This document shows, in pieces, positions 21,611 through 31,316 of a stretch of DNA of 64,000 bases. The stretch covers positions 106,948,501 to 107,012,500 of the forward strand of contig CM071598.1 in NCBI GenBank assembly GCA_036435485.1, written 5' to 3'. Position numbers and translations under genes: made by a program. Origin of the DNA: Saposhnikovia divaricata (taxonomy: Eukaryota; Streptophyta; Magnoliopsida; Apiales; Apiaceae). The notes beneath the pieces were generated by a model. It did no database searches, was not told where the DNA came from, and saw only the letters and a program-made list of their open reading frames with translations. Position 1 is the first letter of the stretch. Each line of letters begins with the position of its first letter.

Positions 21611-23339
21611 CAAAATCACAAAAACCACTAACAAACAAAAAATTAACAATACCTACTAATTTAGCTAACTACTACACTCACATGTCCGAGCCGTCTACTT
21701 GTAACTAAAATCAAACATATAGAGCTATTCACCTTGTCATCCACTAAAACGAGCTAACAACCAATCCAAGAATCAAGATAACACACCTTGTGCAAAATGT
21801 AACCAAGACATTAAAGATAGAATGAATGCACTTCAATCGTGAACACTAGACAAGATGATCACAAAGCATACATGGCCTCGCATTAAGAAGATGAAATTGT
21901 ATGGTGAAAAATCTCACATCTCTCAATTATGTATCACAAAAGTATGGGCTAGAGATTTCACTCAACTCCAAGTCAAAATGCATGCGCTCTACTTGACCTT
22001 GCATGTTCACCTAAATTCCGGATTGCACCAAAAACAAGGAATTCATAAAATGGGTTGTAGTGAGGCTAGGGTGAAGGTGTGAAAATTTAAGTTCAAGGAA
22101 GGTGTAAAAGTCTCGCTAATTGAGTCAGAATGACGCCTGCTCGCTTCATCCACCAAATTCTCAAACTAAAGAATGTCTTCACTCATTTACAATTACAAAA
22201 CACAACCACATTTACCAAGAAAATTGAAACAAAATAATGTACAAAGATTTATTGTTTTTTTTTCTCTTTTTTTTTACATACCCCTTTACTTATTGTTTTT
22301 TTAGCAAAAGGAATGCATAACATAAATAAATACTACAAAGAACTTTGAACCACATCTAGATATACACATCAAACTAGTTCCCACTTACAATAAATAGAAT
22401 TCTTCGTCTTCACAATTTCTCCAAATTCACATACTCATCAATCAATTCTTTCCAAGACTCAATTAGCTCAACTAGGTCGAGAGTGAAGTATTTGGCTATG
22501 GCTCATGTATAAAAGGGGAGAGTGACGAAGAAAAATATGGATATAAGCTTCAAAGGGGGTAACTAGGGATTATTTCATGGTTCATAAGCTAAAAAGTCCA
22601 AAAAGGTTATCCTAAATAGAATTTCCTTATTATGGTGCATCCATGAATGAAGGTTTAATGCAAGCCCTAGAGCAACAAACACACATAAAGAGGGAGCAAC
22701 ACACAAGCAAAAAAAATCATCGTTCAAGGCCTCACAAGGTTTAAGTTGTAATAACATCTTCTCGATTTGATTCCATGCATTCTAAGAGATAATCGTCATG
22801 CCCACAATTTAATTACAACAATCTAGACTTTTCATGCCATTTTAAGTGTGTGCGTGTGCAAAAGAGGTGCATCAAACTTATAGATTCACATCAAATTGAT
22901 AATGCCAGACACGTAATAGGAGAAAACAAGGCTACAAGCTCACAATGTCATAAATTTTACAAACAAGTAAACACGCTCATGACTAAACTTATTTACCAAA
23001 TTCAAACAAAACGGACATCAAATGAAACAAAAAAAAATTACTAATACTAGCTACACATATTATACAAGGATGAACATTAACAATCCTTCCCCCACTTAAA
23101 ACATGGCATGTCCTCATGCATGACAATAAAAACGAAGTAGAGATATGAGTGAAAGAGAACTCCCCTAAAAATAAATAACAAGGACCGGGAGCACCACTCA
23201 TATTTTCGAAAATCTAACTCCGAAGTTGCACGCCAAGAATTGAACTATCGCCACACACCACAATCAACTCAACAAAAATAACGGACAAGCCAAAATCCAA
23301 CACCCTACAAAGCCCTGCAATACACTAATTAAGGAAATA
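21611..23339 (-). other. Athila-2 spacer
   Basis: About 1.7 kb with no supported gene; short ORFs on both strands have no recognisable motif. A second C-rich block TTCCCCCACTTAAAACATGG near 23087 resembles the polypurine tract region and may be an internal duplicate of it. Confidence 0.55.
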
Positions 23340-24090
23340 CAAATTTAAAAAAAAAATTGTTTTTGTTTTTTTTAAAATAAAATAAAATAAAATAACTAAC
23401 CAATTAATAAAAAAAATAAAATAAAAATCAAATCAAATTTAAAATTGAAATAATAATAAAAGCAAAAATCAAATTTAAAACAAAAAATAAAATAAAATAA
23501 AATAACTAAGTAATTATTTATAAAATAAAAAATCAAATTTTAAAATTAAAATAATAATAAAATCAAAAATAAAATTTAAAAATAAAAATAAAATAAAATA
23601 ATTACTTAGTTTAGAAAATTAAAAACTAAAATCAAAATTAAAAAGAATTAAATTTTGGTTTTTTTGATTTTTGTAATTTTTTTTAAAAAAAAAGAAAAGA
23701 TAAAATAAAATAAATCACTAACCACTTAAAAATAAAAACAAAAAACAAAATAAATTAAATTAAATTTAAATTCATTTCTGAATTTATAAAAAAAATTAGT
23801 TTAGAAAATTAAAAAAAATTAAAATGAAAGAAGTAGTGAATAAAAGTAAATAAAATAAAACAAAAATAACTAACTAATTAGTAATAAAATCAAAAATCAA
23901 AATAAGTAAATTTAAATTGATTTCTGAATTTATAAAAAAAATTTAAGTTTAGAAAATTAAAAAAAAATTGAAAATCGAAATCGAAAATAAAATGAATAAA
24001 AAGAAATAAAACAAAAACAGAAACAAAAAAAATACAAAACAAAAAATACAAAAAAAACAAAAAAAAAAAAACTAAACTATACTAAAAAAA
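23340..24090. repeat. A-rich low-complexity tract
   Basis: About 750 bp dominated by AAAATAAAAT-type units with only scattered G and C. It lies inside Athila-2; on the element's sense strand it is T-rich. Confidence 0.9.
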
Positions 24091-24098
24091 GAAAAACA

Positions 24099-24135
24099 GG
24101 GACGGGGGACGGGGGTAGGGGGAAAGGGGGGGGGG
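24099..24135 (+). other. G-quadruplex-type G-run cluster
   Basis: Five G-runs of 3, 5, 5, 5 and 10 are separated by 2-3 bases. This satisfies the usual quadruplex rule several times over. On the element's sense strand it is C-rich. Confidence 0.75.
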
Positions 24136-24901
24136 TCGTGATTATGAGACACAGGAGGGGCTGCTTTGAAAAATAGGGAGGGAAGTGAAGTGTTGGGATG
24201 AGAGATTGAAATGAGTGGAGGCTGGTGGGGATAAAAAGGGGTAGGTGGAATAAAGGGAATGGAGAAAGGGGTTTTTTTTTTTTTTTTAAAAGTTGCACAG
24301 TCAGTGCAAGAAGTGGGTGAGGGGTTGAAAATACCTCTCATTTTGAACTAATAACTGGACAGAAGCATACAAAAAATGAACAGGCTGTTGCACGGCTTGT
24401 TGTACGGCCTGCACCCCGTACAACAGCCCGTGGAGCCCTAAAATTTCACAAAAACTATATATATATTTTTTTTACAGAAAATTCCCACAAATCCTTGAAT
24501 GCTTGAATAAAATACTAATTCCTGAACACATGAAACAAACACATCAAGGCACGAGTGAAACAAATTTACAAAATATAAAAACTATAATTAACGATACTAA
24601 ATATTATTGAGCGGGGCGTTATTATTACAATTTTTTTTTTTTTGAAAATCTATTATAAAATTCATTAATCACACCACAAAAATACATATATTTTTTTTTT
24701 TGGTTATTTTCTTAGAATTAAAATAGATGAAAAATGGAATCCCCACTCAATAATATTTAGAACAATCCACAATATGAATAACACCCTACATAAATGCAAG
24801 AAATCTAAAACACGCATAAAAAATATATAAATACGTACCTTGGGTTGCCTCCCAAAAAGCGCTTTGTTTATTGTCGTTGGCTCGACTTATTTATACAAGT
24901 A

Positions 24902-25921
24902 TTATAAATAATGAGGTGAAAAAGCAAATAAATGCACATACCTACGAATCAATAATAAGAATAAGGTGTGCAAATATACCATTGATCCATAAAAATATAA
25001 AAATATTTTTAGGACCTTCACATCTTCAAGGGACTCTGAAAAATCAAAGTAGCTGGAAAAATCGTCAGAATAGTCATTATAACTACGACTCAAAAATTGT
25101 TCCCAAATTGGATCCTTATATACCCAAGCAAAAATTTCAACCTCATCAATCTTAAGCTCAAATTCCTTCTCAATTTCAATTGGACATTCGTCAATTTTTA
25201 TCTCATCTACCACTTCATTAAGCACAAAAGTATTTTCTATGTTTGGTAGATCCTCAACTACATCCAATTTATCATTGTCAAGCTTAGGGCAATCGTCAAC
25301 TAAACAAGCAAATTCATCATGCACAACATTTTCATTAATTACAAAACAAGAATCGTGATTAGTAGGAGAATTGACCTCCTCTAATCGACTCACGGCTTCG
25401 GCTAGTTGACTCATTTGCTTTTCTAAGTTGGATATGCTTTGAGAAATGTTCTTTTCCATTTGAGAAGTGCTCTTTTCCAAGTTGGATATACTTTGAAAAG
25501 TGGTGTTTTGAAATTGGAGGTTGTTTGCCGCCATTTGCTTCATCATTTCTTCAAGTGATGACAATGTAGATGAAGAAGACCCTTGATGGTCTTGGAAATT
25601 ATATTGCGGATCATAACATCGATTTTTAAAAGCAAGTTGGAGGTTGTTTGCCGCCATTTGGTTTATCATCTCCTCTAATGATGATAAGGAAGATGAAGAA
25701 GACCCTTGATGGTCTTGGGAATTATATTGCGGATCATAACATTGATTTTCACAAGCATATGAATAATCGATGCTAGGAGGGTAAGGAGCATAGCATGAGT
25801 TTGTAGAATATAAAGAATTCACCTGATACGCATTAAAATTCTGAAAAGAATTAAAATCTTGATATCGTTCTTGATCATAGGTGAAATCTTGAGCGTTATT
25901 CCAACCACGATAATTATCCAT
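24902..25921 (-). CDS. Gag-like ORF of non-autonomous Athila-2
   Basis: 339 codons starting about 150 nt after the primer site. Residues 1-60 are rich in N, Y, Q and F. A 41-residue unit is tandemly duplicated (CYDPQYNSQDHQG at 61, CYDPQYNFQDHQG at 102, each with SSLEEM and QMAANNLQ). A coiled-coil-like stretch (SISNLEK repeats, QMSQLAEAVSRLEE) spans about 140-182; it recalls the helical segment near the end of Athila Gag. An acidic region with several cysteines follows, and the last ~40 residues are hydrophobic and may be read-through of spacer. No zinc knuckle or enzyme motif is present. It seems to be a Gag fragment fused directly to the post-pol region. Possibly it helps package the element RNA into relatives' particles; that is inference. 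Confidence 0.62.
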   Translation of the reverse strand: MDNYRGWNNAQDFTYDQERYQDFNSFQNFNAYQVNSLYSTNSCYAPYPPSIDYSYACENQCYDPQYNSQDHQGSSSSSLSSLEEMINQMAANNLQLAFKNRCYDPQYNFQDHQGSSSSTLSSLEEMMKQMAANNLQFQNTTFQSISNLEKSTSQMEKNISQSISNLEKQMSQLAEAVSRLEEVNSPTNHDSCFVINENVVHDEFACLVDDCPKLDNDKLDVVEDLPNIENTFVLNEVVDEIKIDECPIEIEKEFELKIDEVEIFAWVYKDPIWEQFLSRSYNDYSDDFSSYFDFSESLEDVKVLKIFLYFYGSMVYLHTLFLLLIRRYVHLFAFSPHYL

Positions 25922-26069
25922 CGTCTCCTGAAAGAGTTAGTTCATGTCTATATACAATAAACATGAAGACACACCAATAAAAACAACAAAGAAAGAAAGA
26001 AAAAATTATATACAAAGATAAAATCTAAACTATAAGAAACAATTAACTCAAAATTAACATTGTTGCCTT

Positions 26070-26087
26070 CCCCGGCAGCGGCGCCAA
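26070..26087 (-). other. Primer binding site (tRNA-Asp), Athila-2
   Basis: The minus strand reads TGGCGCCGCTGCCGGGGA. It pairs with the 3' end of plant tRNA-Asp except for one base. Athila/Calypso-type elements use this tRNA. Confidence 0.85.
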
Positions 26088-26089
26088 TT

Positions 26090-26954
26090 TGAAGGTAGTG
26101 TTTTTCGTAGTTCGTTCACAGGGAAGGACTATCAATATCGATTTCGAGTATATTATCTCTTACAATCTAGAAGTGTGTAAATGGGGGGGTTTTGAGTTTA
26201 GTTAAGGTGTTTTATCAAACACCTTGCATACAATAACTAAATTGCTACAAAAATACAACTAAGTTAATGGCTAAAATCCAAATTTGCCAACATAACAACA
26301 CAATGAGCAAATTAACAAGATAAGAGGCATTTGACCCAAGGATAATAGCAAATCAAGCACTTCAACCCAACAAGCAAGAATATATCCAACTCTACCTAAC
26401 CAAGATAATTGGTGAAGCACACAATCACTTATTTCTCTTCTAAAAACACTAATTTAGTGAAGCACATAAATTAGCTCTCTTGATAATAGCTACCAATAAT
26501 GAAGCACTACTAGTATAACCAAATCAAGGAATCAATCAAAGAGAGGCTAGGACAAACCCAAGGATGAGAAGCTCAACCTAGGTATTTGCACTTAAAGCTT
26601 GAGAGTTTAGGTAAACTAAACTTGTGCTCTGTACGGCCTGTTGAACGGCCGTACAGCTGCCCGTACAGAAAATCTGCTCCTTTGAACGGCCTATTGAACG
26701 GCCGTACAGCTGCCCGTACGAGATAAAATCTTCAATATAATGCATTAAACGCCTCCCGGCATCGCGAGCTTGCATCTTCTAACTTCCCTCTTCAATAATC
26801 TTCGCTTTCATGCCCAAATTAAGCCATCTTTTCAACAATTAAGCACGAGGCACTGAAAGATGAAAAACATAACAAATATTAATAAAACAACATTCGAAAC
26901 TAACAAAAATGCAGAAGAATAAAAGACAAAACGTGTATAAAATACACGTTATCA
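26090..26954 (-). repeat. 5' LTR of Athila-2 (344-bp deletion)
   Basis: 865 bp, matching 20216-21423 except for a block missing after GTGCT at 26628. The missing piece equals 20755-21098 and is bounded by GCT in both places. Confidence 0.92.
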
Positions 26955-27801
26955 AAGCTTTTCCATCAGAAACATTCATAGAGACTCCAGATAATACATT
27001 TGGATCAAGAATTGTTCCTTTCCCAAAAACCGATTTCAACTGAGAAGAGTGTAAAGGTGTGATCATTGCTTGTGATACAACAGAAGTTGTAACTTTCTTC
27101 TGTGAACTTTCTCCTTCAATACCTTTTAGCTTGAGTTTAGCCTCTGCTGCCATTTCTTCCTTTGAAAACTGAGATCTTTGACTAACATCAGCCATTTCTC
27201 TGATCACAACACCTTTAACAACAGGTCTAGGAGCTTTTCCTCTTTGTACCTTACCAGACTTTAAAGCTTTAAGATGTTCTTCTTGTAAACTCCTCTCTTC
27301 AGCTTCAATGTCCTCAATCGTAACTCCTTCCTCATTCTCTTCAATAAACAGCTTAGCAGCCAATTCTTCATCAGTTTGTGGATTAGAAGATAACAACAAA
27401 CTCTTGGTCTTTGAAGTACCTTGAGTATCAGTATTTCTCCCAACAGACTGTGATTTTGATGACTTGCTAGTTCTCAGAGTTTGAGCCTCTTCAGCCTTGT
27501 TCTTTCCTTTACTACTTGCCCCTCCATCTCCAGCACTATCCCTTCTAACAACTCTCTCCCCCTTTTTGACATCATCAGGCATAAGAATAGATGTAATTAA
27601 CTCCAGGGAAGTAGCAATAGAATCAATTTTAGCAGATAAGTCAGACTGATTCTCTTCAACTTTACTTAGCCTGGCAAAGAGATTGTCTTGAGCTTTAGAG
27701 AATTTTGTAGTCACAAGTTTTGAATCTCTTTCCATTTTCATCTCTCTAGCTACAACCTCATTTCGCAAAGCAACCCAATCTCTTATGTAACAAACACTCA
27801 A
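26955..27801 (-). pseudogene. ORF3-like frame of Sire-2, N-terminal remaining part
   Basis: The frame opens directly after an in-frame TGA and has no ATG at its start (27801 is a TTG), so its natural 5' end is missing. Residues ~20-80 form a likely coiled coil (KFSKAQDNLFARLSKVEEN). Then come MPDDVKKGERVVRRD, an S/K/T-rich linker, and an acidic segment (LFIEENEEGVTIEDIEAEE). It continues in register across Athila-2 into 20210-19519. The sequence just upstream belongs to the antisense unit on +, which suggests that unit replaced the missing ORF3 front. Function unknown. Confidence 0.6.
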
Positions 27802-27804
27802 TCA

Positions 27805-28162
27805 GTTCCTAGATTAATGTGTAGTGGGACACGATAATGAGTAAGTGGGACACATTAATGGGCGAGTGGGTCACGTGCGCTTGTTTTTAAGAAGAGTATT
27901 TTGCAAATTAAAACATTAAAATATTTGATTTAAACAAAAATCAAATAATACTCTCTTAAAATATCTGGACCCAAGTAAAACCAGAATTTGAAACGTTTAC
28001 CTGTTGCCTTTAATAACCAGAATACGAAGCGTTTAAGAACTTCGTTCTTACCCATCTCTATTTAAGGCCTAGAGACTTGTTCAGAATAGTTCATTAAACC
28101 TTTAACCTTTCAGTCTCCCCTGTAAAATCACAAACCCTTCAAACCAAATACTCTGAAAAACA
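27805..28162 (+). promoter_or_regulatory. Candidate promoter of the antisense unit in Sire-2
   Basis: Three tandem about 21-bp units with AGTGGGACAC or GAGTGGGTCAC run from about 27811 to 27873. The last overlaps a G-box core CACGTG (27872-27877). A TATA-like TATTTAAG lies at 28059-28066, followed by a C/A-rich, ATG-free leader of about 70-95 nt. These are typical plant promoter features and point against the element's own direction. Confidence 0.5.
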
Positions 28163-28420
28163 ATGGCCAACCTTACCATCAAAGAGAAGAACCTTCATCT
28201 TGTCGAGAATAGGGACATCTTCAGCTATACGCGTGAAGAATTTGAAGCGTTTGAGTGGGAAAGGCAGCTTGAAACGCTGTGGTTGCAAATGGATGCCGGT
28301 CTCGAAGAGATCGAGAGAGAGAAACCTGCAAGGGTGATCGACATCGATGCTGCCCTCCAAGCAACATTGGCATGGCTCTCCTCGAAGGCATCCTCATCCA
28401 AGACCACCAACCATTGTTAA
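28163..28420 (+). CDS. Antisense 85-aa ORF within Sire-2
   Basis: The ATG at 28163 has a good plant context (AACAATGGCC) and opens an 85-codon frame. The product is acidic, with SYTREEFEAFEWERQLETLW near residues 21-40 and a predicted helical second half (AALQATLAWLSSK near 63-75). No signal peptide, membrane span or known domain is visible. It lies on the strand opposite to the host element, between pol and the ORF3-like frame, with its own TATA-like box and a plausible 3' end. Antisense ORFs are known between pol and the 3' LTR in some plant Tat-type gypsy elements; here the host is a copia element. It could also be a captured gene fragment or an inverted piece of another element's ORF. Confidence 0.5.
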   Translation: MANLTIKEKNLHLVENRDIFSYTREEFEAFEWERQLETLWLQMDAGLEEIEREKPARVIDIDAALQATLAWLSSKASSSKTTNHC

Positions 28421-28640
28421 TGAATATGTCAGCAAAAATAACCTTATCCCTTCAACTTCCACCCAAATAAAGTGGCAAAGATGGGATCTGGGAATTTTTG
28501 CTAACAATGGAGTGGTTTGGACTGACCTTTTATTTTCCTGTTGAATAGATTAGCAGATAGAGAGAACAAAAAGATGTAGTATTTGCTTGTAATCTCTTTC
28601 TTATTATCAATGAAAAATTATGTTTCTCTAATCTTATTCA
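28421..28640 (+). terminator. Candidate 3' UTR and poly(A) region of the antisense unit
   Basis: T-rich sequence with TTGTAATCTC, AATGAAAAATTATG (an AATAAA-like signal near 28609) and TTTGT/TTTAT elements resembles a plant 3' end. No downstream ORF follows on +. Confidence 0.4.
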
Positions 28641-29831
28641 TTGTGTTCTGCAACTTTTATTTATGTTTTATGAACTGTTCTTCAAGAAAATAAATCAAGA
28701 AGAGAATATGAAGACTAATTAAAGTAATCATATAAAGAACACATTCATCAACAATCCACTGATTAACAGTTGTCAAGAACCCTATTTACTCCAAGATTTT
28801 CAAATTGTCCAAGTGAAAATTTACCTTAGAGTACAAATCACGAATCAACAGCATTTGTCAATTCTCCAACTTTATCACCGAAACCTTTTCATAAATTGCA
28901 CAGTTGTGAATATGTGTGTGTGAAGCAGAGTTTACTAAATCAATTTTTAGAGCATCTAATTTTTCATAAAATCCATAAAGTAAATCAATAAACACTGGAT
29001 GCACAAACTGTCATAGTAAACACTGATTGTATGATGAAAGCTAAACTCTGAAGTACTCATAACTATATACATTGACTTTTATTTTATACCCCCTCTATAT
29101 ACATTTTTTTTTATTTTCATTTTCATTTTTATTTTTTTTATTTATATATATATTTTTTTATTCCAGTAATCAGAGGTTGGAACCAGTCACCAAAAATTCA
29201 AAAATTTTAGCCCTTATCATTTTGATGAGTTCCTGGGTCATCCTAGTATTTAACTAGTCACCAAAAATCAGAGAATTTTAGCACATATTATATACCAATA
29301 GGTTCCTGGGTCATCCTAGTATCCAACATAATCTCAAAGGAGTATAACAACCTATATACATTTTCTTTGGGGTATTGCAGTAAGCTTTTTATTCTACCAG
29401 AGTATAACTAACAGAGTTTAGAGTTCATCAACATCAGTAGTTTTTCATGTAAGGTAATGCACACAGTATTTATAGACTCAAAGTTTATGACAAAATAAAC
29501 TAAGAGATGCTATAAATATGAGCCAGTATCATGCTGTGTTAACTTTCTGCACAATCTAAGATTAGATCACAATAACTCAGAAAGATGATTAATTGCTGAG
29601 AATCATGCTCCATACATATTTCTTCATTGGTGTTTTCATTCAGACAAAAATCAACTCAGAGTTCACAGAGTTTATCAAACTGATTAACAGTGAATGACAT
29701 ATAGGCATGCTGACAGAGTTTAACAGAGTATGCATAACAGAGTTTAATCAACAGAGTTCACTTAGCATTTAGCCAAACAGGAAATATGAGTAATACACCA
29801 CATAAGTAAAATTTGAATCTAACCAACATTC
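28641..29831 (-). other. Sire-2 spacer between pol and the antisense unit
   Basis: No gene seen. Two similar units of about 75 bp (AGTCACCAAAAAT...GGTCATCCTAGTAT) lie in tandem at about 29184-29250 and 29258-29325. The rest contains many CAGAGTTT copies (for example 29401-29425 and 29650-29760). Confidence 0.6.
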
Positions 29832-31307
29832 CTAGTCAGAACCAGAGACCATTCCTAGTTCATTGACCAGTCTTGTAAATGTAGCTTCACTCAATGGTTT
29901 AGTGAAGATATCTGCAAGCTGTTGTTCTGTAGATACAAAATGTAGCTCAATATTTCCTTCTTCCACATGTTCTCTAATTAAGTGGTACCTTATGCTGATG
30001 TGCTTGGTCATTGAATGCTGTACTGGATTACCTGTCATAGCAATAGCACTTTGATTATCACAGTAAATAGGGATATTATTGTACCTCAATCCATAATCCA
30101 TCAATTGATTCTTCATCCATAAGATCAGTGCACAACAGCTACCAGCTGCAATATACTCTGCTTCTGCTGTAGATGTGGAGATTGATTTCTGTTTCTTGCT
30201 GTACCAGGAAACAAGTCTGTCACCAAGAAATTGACAACTTCCACTAGTGCTCTTTCTGTCTACCTTGCAGCCTGCAAAGTCTGCATCAGAATACCCAAGT
30301 AGCTTGAAATCTGATTCTCTGGGGTACCACAGACCTAATGATATGGTGCCCTTGAGATACTTGAAGATTCTTTTCACAGCTGTCAGATGTGGCTCTCTAG
30401 GATCTGCCTGAAACCTTGCACAAAGACAGGTTGCATACATGATGTCAGGCCTACTAGCTGTCAAGTATAGAAGAGATCCTATCATGCCCCTGTAGTTTGT
30501 CATATCCACTGAAACTCCTGTGTCTTTGTCCAATTTAGTTGCTGTTGCCATGGGAGTTGATGTAGATGAACAGTCAAGCATACCAAATTTCTTGAGAAGA
30601 TTTCTGGTATATTTTTCTTGATTAATGAAAATTCCATCATCTGTTTGTTTCACCTGTAGGCCTAGAAAGTAACTAAGCTCTCCCATCATGCTCATTTGAT
30701 ATCTGGACTGCATGAGCTTGGCAAACTTCTTACAGAGTTTATCATTAGTAGACCCAAAGATGATGTCATCAACATAAATTTGAACTAAAAGGAGGTCACT
30801 TCCTTGATTGAAATAAAACAGAGTTTTGTCAATTGTTCCTCTGTTGAATCCACTTTCTAGAAGAAACTGAGCAAGTGTCTCATACCATGCTCTTGGTGCC
30901 TGCTTAAGTCCATATAGTGCCTTATCTAGCATGTAGACATAATCTGGATATTTGGGGTCCACAAATCCTGGTGGTTGTTCAACAAACACTTCTTCTTCAA
31001 GCTTTCCATTCAGAAAAGCGCTTTTCACATCCATCTGGAACACTTTGAATTTCTTGTGAGAGGCATATGCTAGAAAAATTCTGATTGCCTCCAATCTTGC
31101 AACTGGAGCAAATGTTTCATCATAGTCTATTCTTTCCTGCTGTGAATAGCCTTTTGCTACCAGTCTAGCCTTGTTCCTTGTGATAACACCTTCACTGTCA
31201 GTCTTGTTTCTGAAAACCCATTTAGTACCAACAATAGATCTGTTCTTTGGCCTTGGTACAAGGGTCCAAACTTCATTCCTTTCAAATTCATTCAACTCTT
31301 CCTGCAT
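29832..31307 (-). CDS. pol: Sire-2 reverse transcriptase and RNase H
   Basis: 491 codons, downstream half of pol. RT starts with VGTKWVFRNK and includes ARLVAKGYSQ, MDVKSAFLNG and the catalytic YVDD near residue 178. RNase H follows (SDADFAG, STAEAEYIAA, CDNQSAIAMTGNP) and ends with LADIFTKPL. This half is free of stops. It is cut off from the integrase half only by a TAG at 31314-31316, where Sire-1 has a tryptophan. The start shown is an in-frame ATG 2 codons after that stop and is unlikely to be natural. Products would make cDNA in the element's particle. Confidence 0.88.
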   Translation of the reverse strand: MQEELNEFERNEVWTLVPRPKNRSIVGTKWVFRNKTDSEGVITRNKARLVAKGYSQQERIDYDETFAPVARLEAIRIFLAYASHKKFKVFQMDVKSAFLNGKLEEEVFVEQPPGFVDPKYPDYVYMLDKALYGLKQAPRAWYETLAQFLLESGFNRGTIDKTLFYFNQGSDLLLVQIYVDDIIFGSTNDKLCKKFAKLMQSRYQMSMMGELSYFLGLQVKQTDDGIFINQEKYTRNLLKKFGMLDCSSTSTPMATATKLDKDTGVSVDMTNYRGMIGSLLYLTASRPDIMYATCLCARFQADPREPHLTAVKRIFKYLKGTISLGLWYPRESDFKLLGYSDADFAGCKVDRKSTSGSCQFLGDRLVSWYSKKQKSISTSTAEAEYIAAGSCCALILWMKNQLMDYGLRYNNIPIYCDNQSAIAMTGNPVQHSMTKHISIRYHLIREHVEEGNIELHFVSTEQQLADIFTKPLSEATFTRLVNELGMVSGSD

Positions 31308-31316
31308 TGCTATTAT

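Larger units (their letters stand above)
20216..26954 (-). mobile_element. Non-autonomous Athila-like element (Athila-2)
   Basis: Unequal LTRs (1208 and 865 bp) are flanked by AAGCT (20211-20215, 26955-26959). On - the LTR starts TGATAACGTG, and a tRNA-Asp primer site follows. The interior holds one gag-like ORF, an A-rich tract, a long spacer, a conserved pre-polypurine block and GTGGGGGAAGA. No protease, RT or integrase is present, so it depends on a full Athila relative for mobility. The LTRs match almost perfectly outside one 344-bp deletion, so insertion is recent. Confidence 0.92.

Noticed and set aside
24072..24341. Proline/lysine-rich ORFs on -
   Set aside because: They are the translation of the G-run and poly-T low-complexity region; no ATG context or motif supports a gene.
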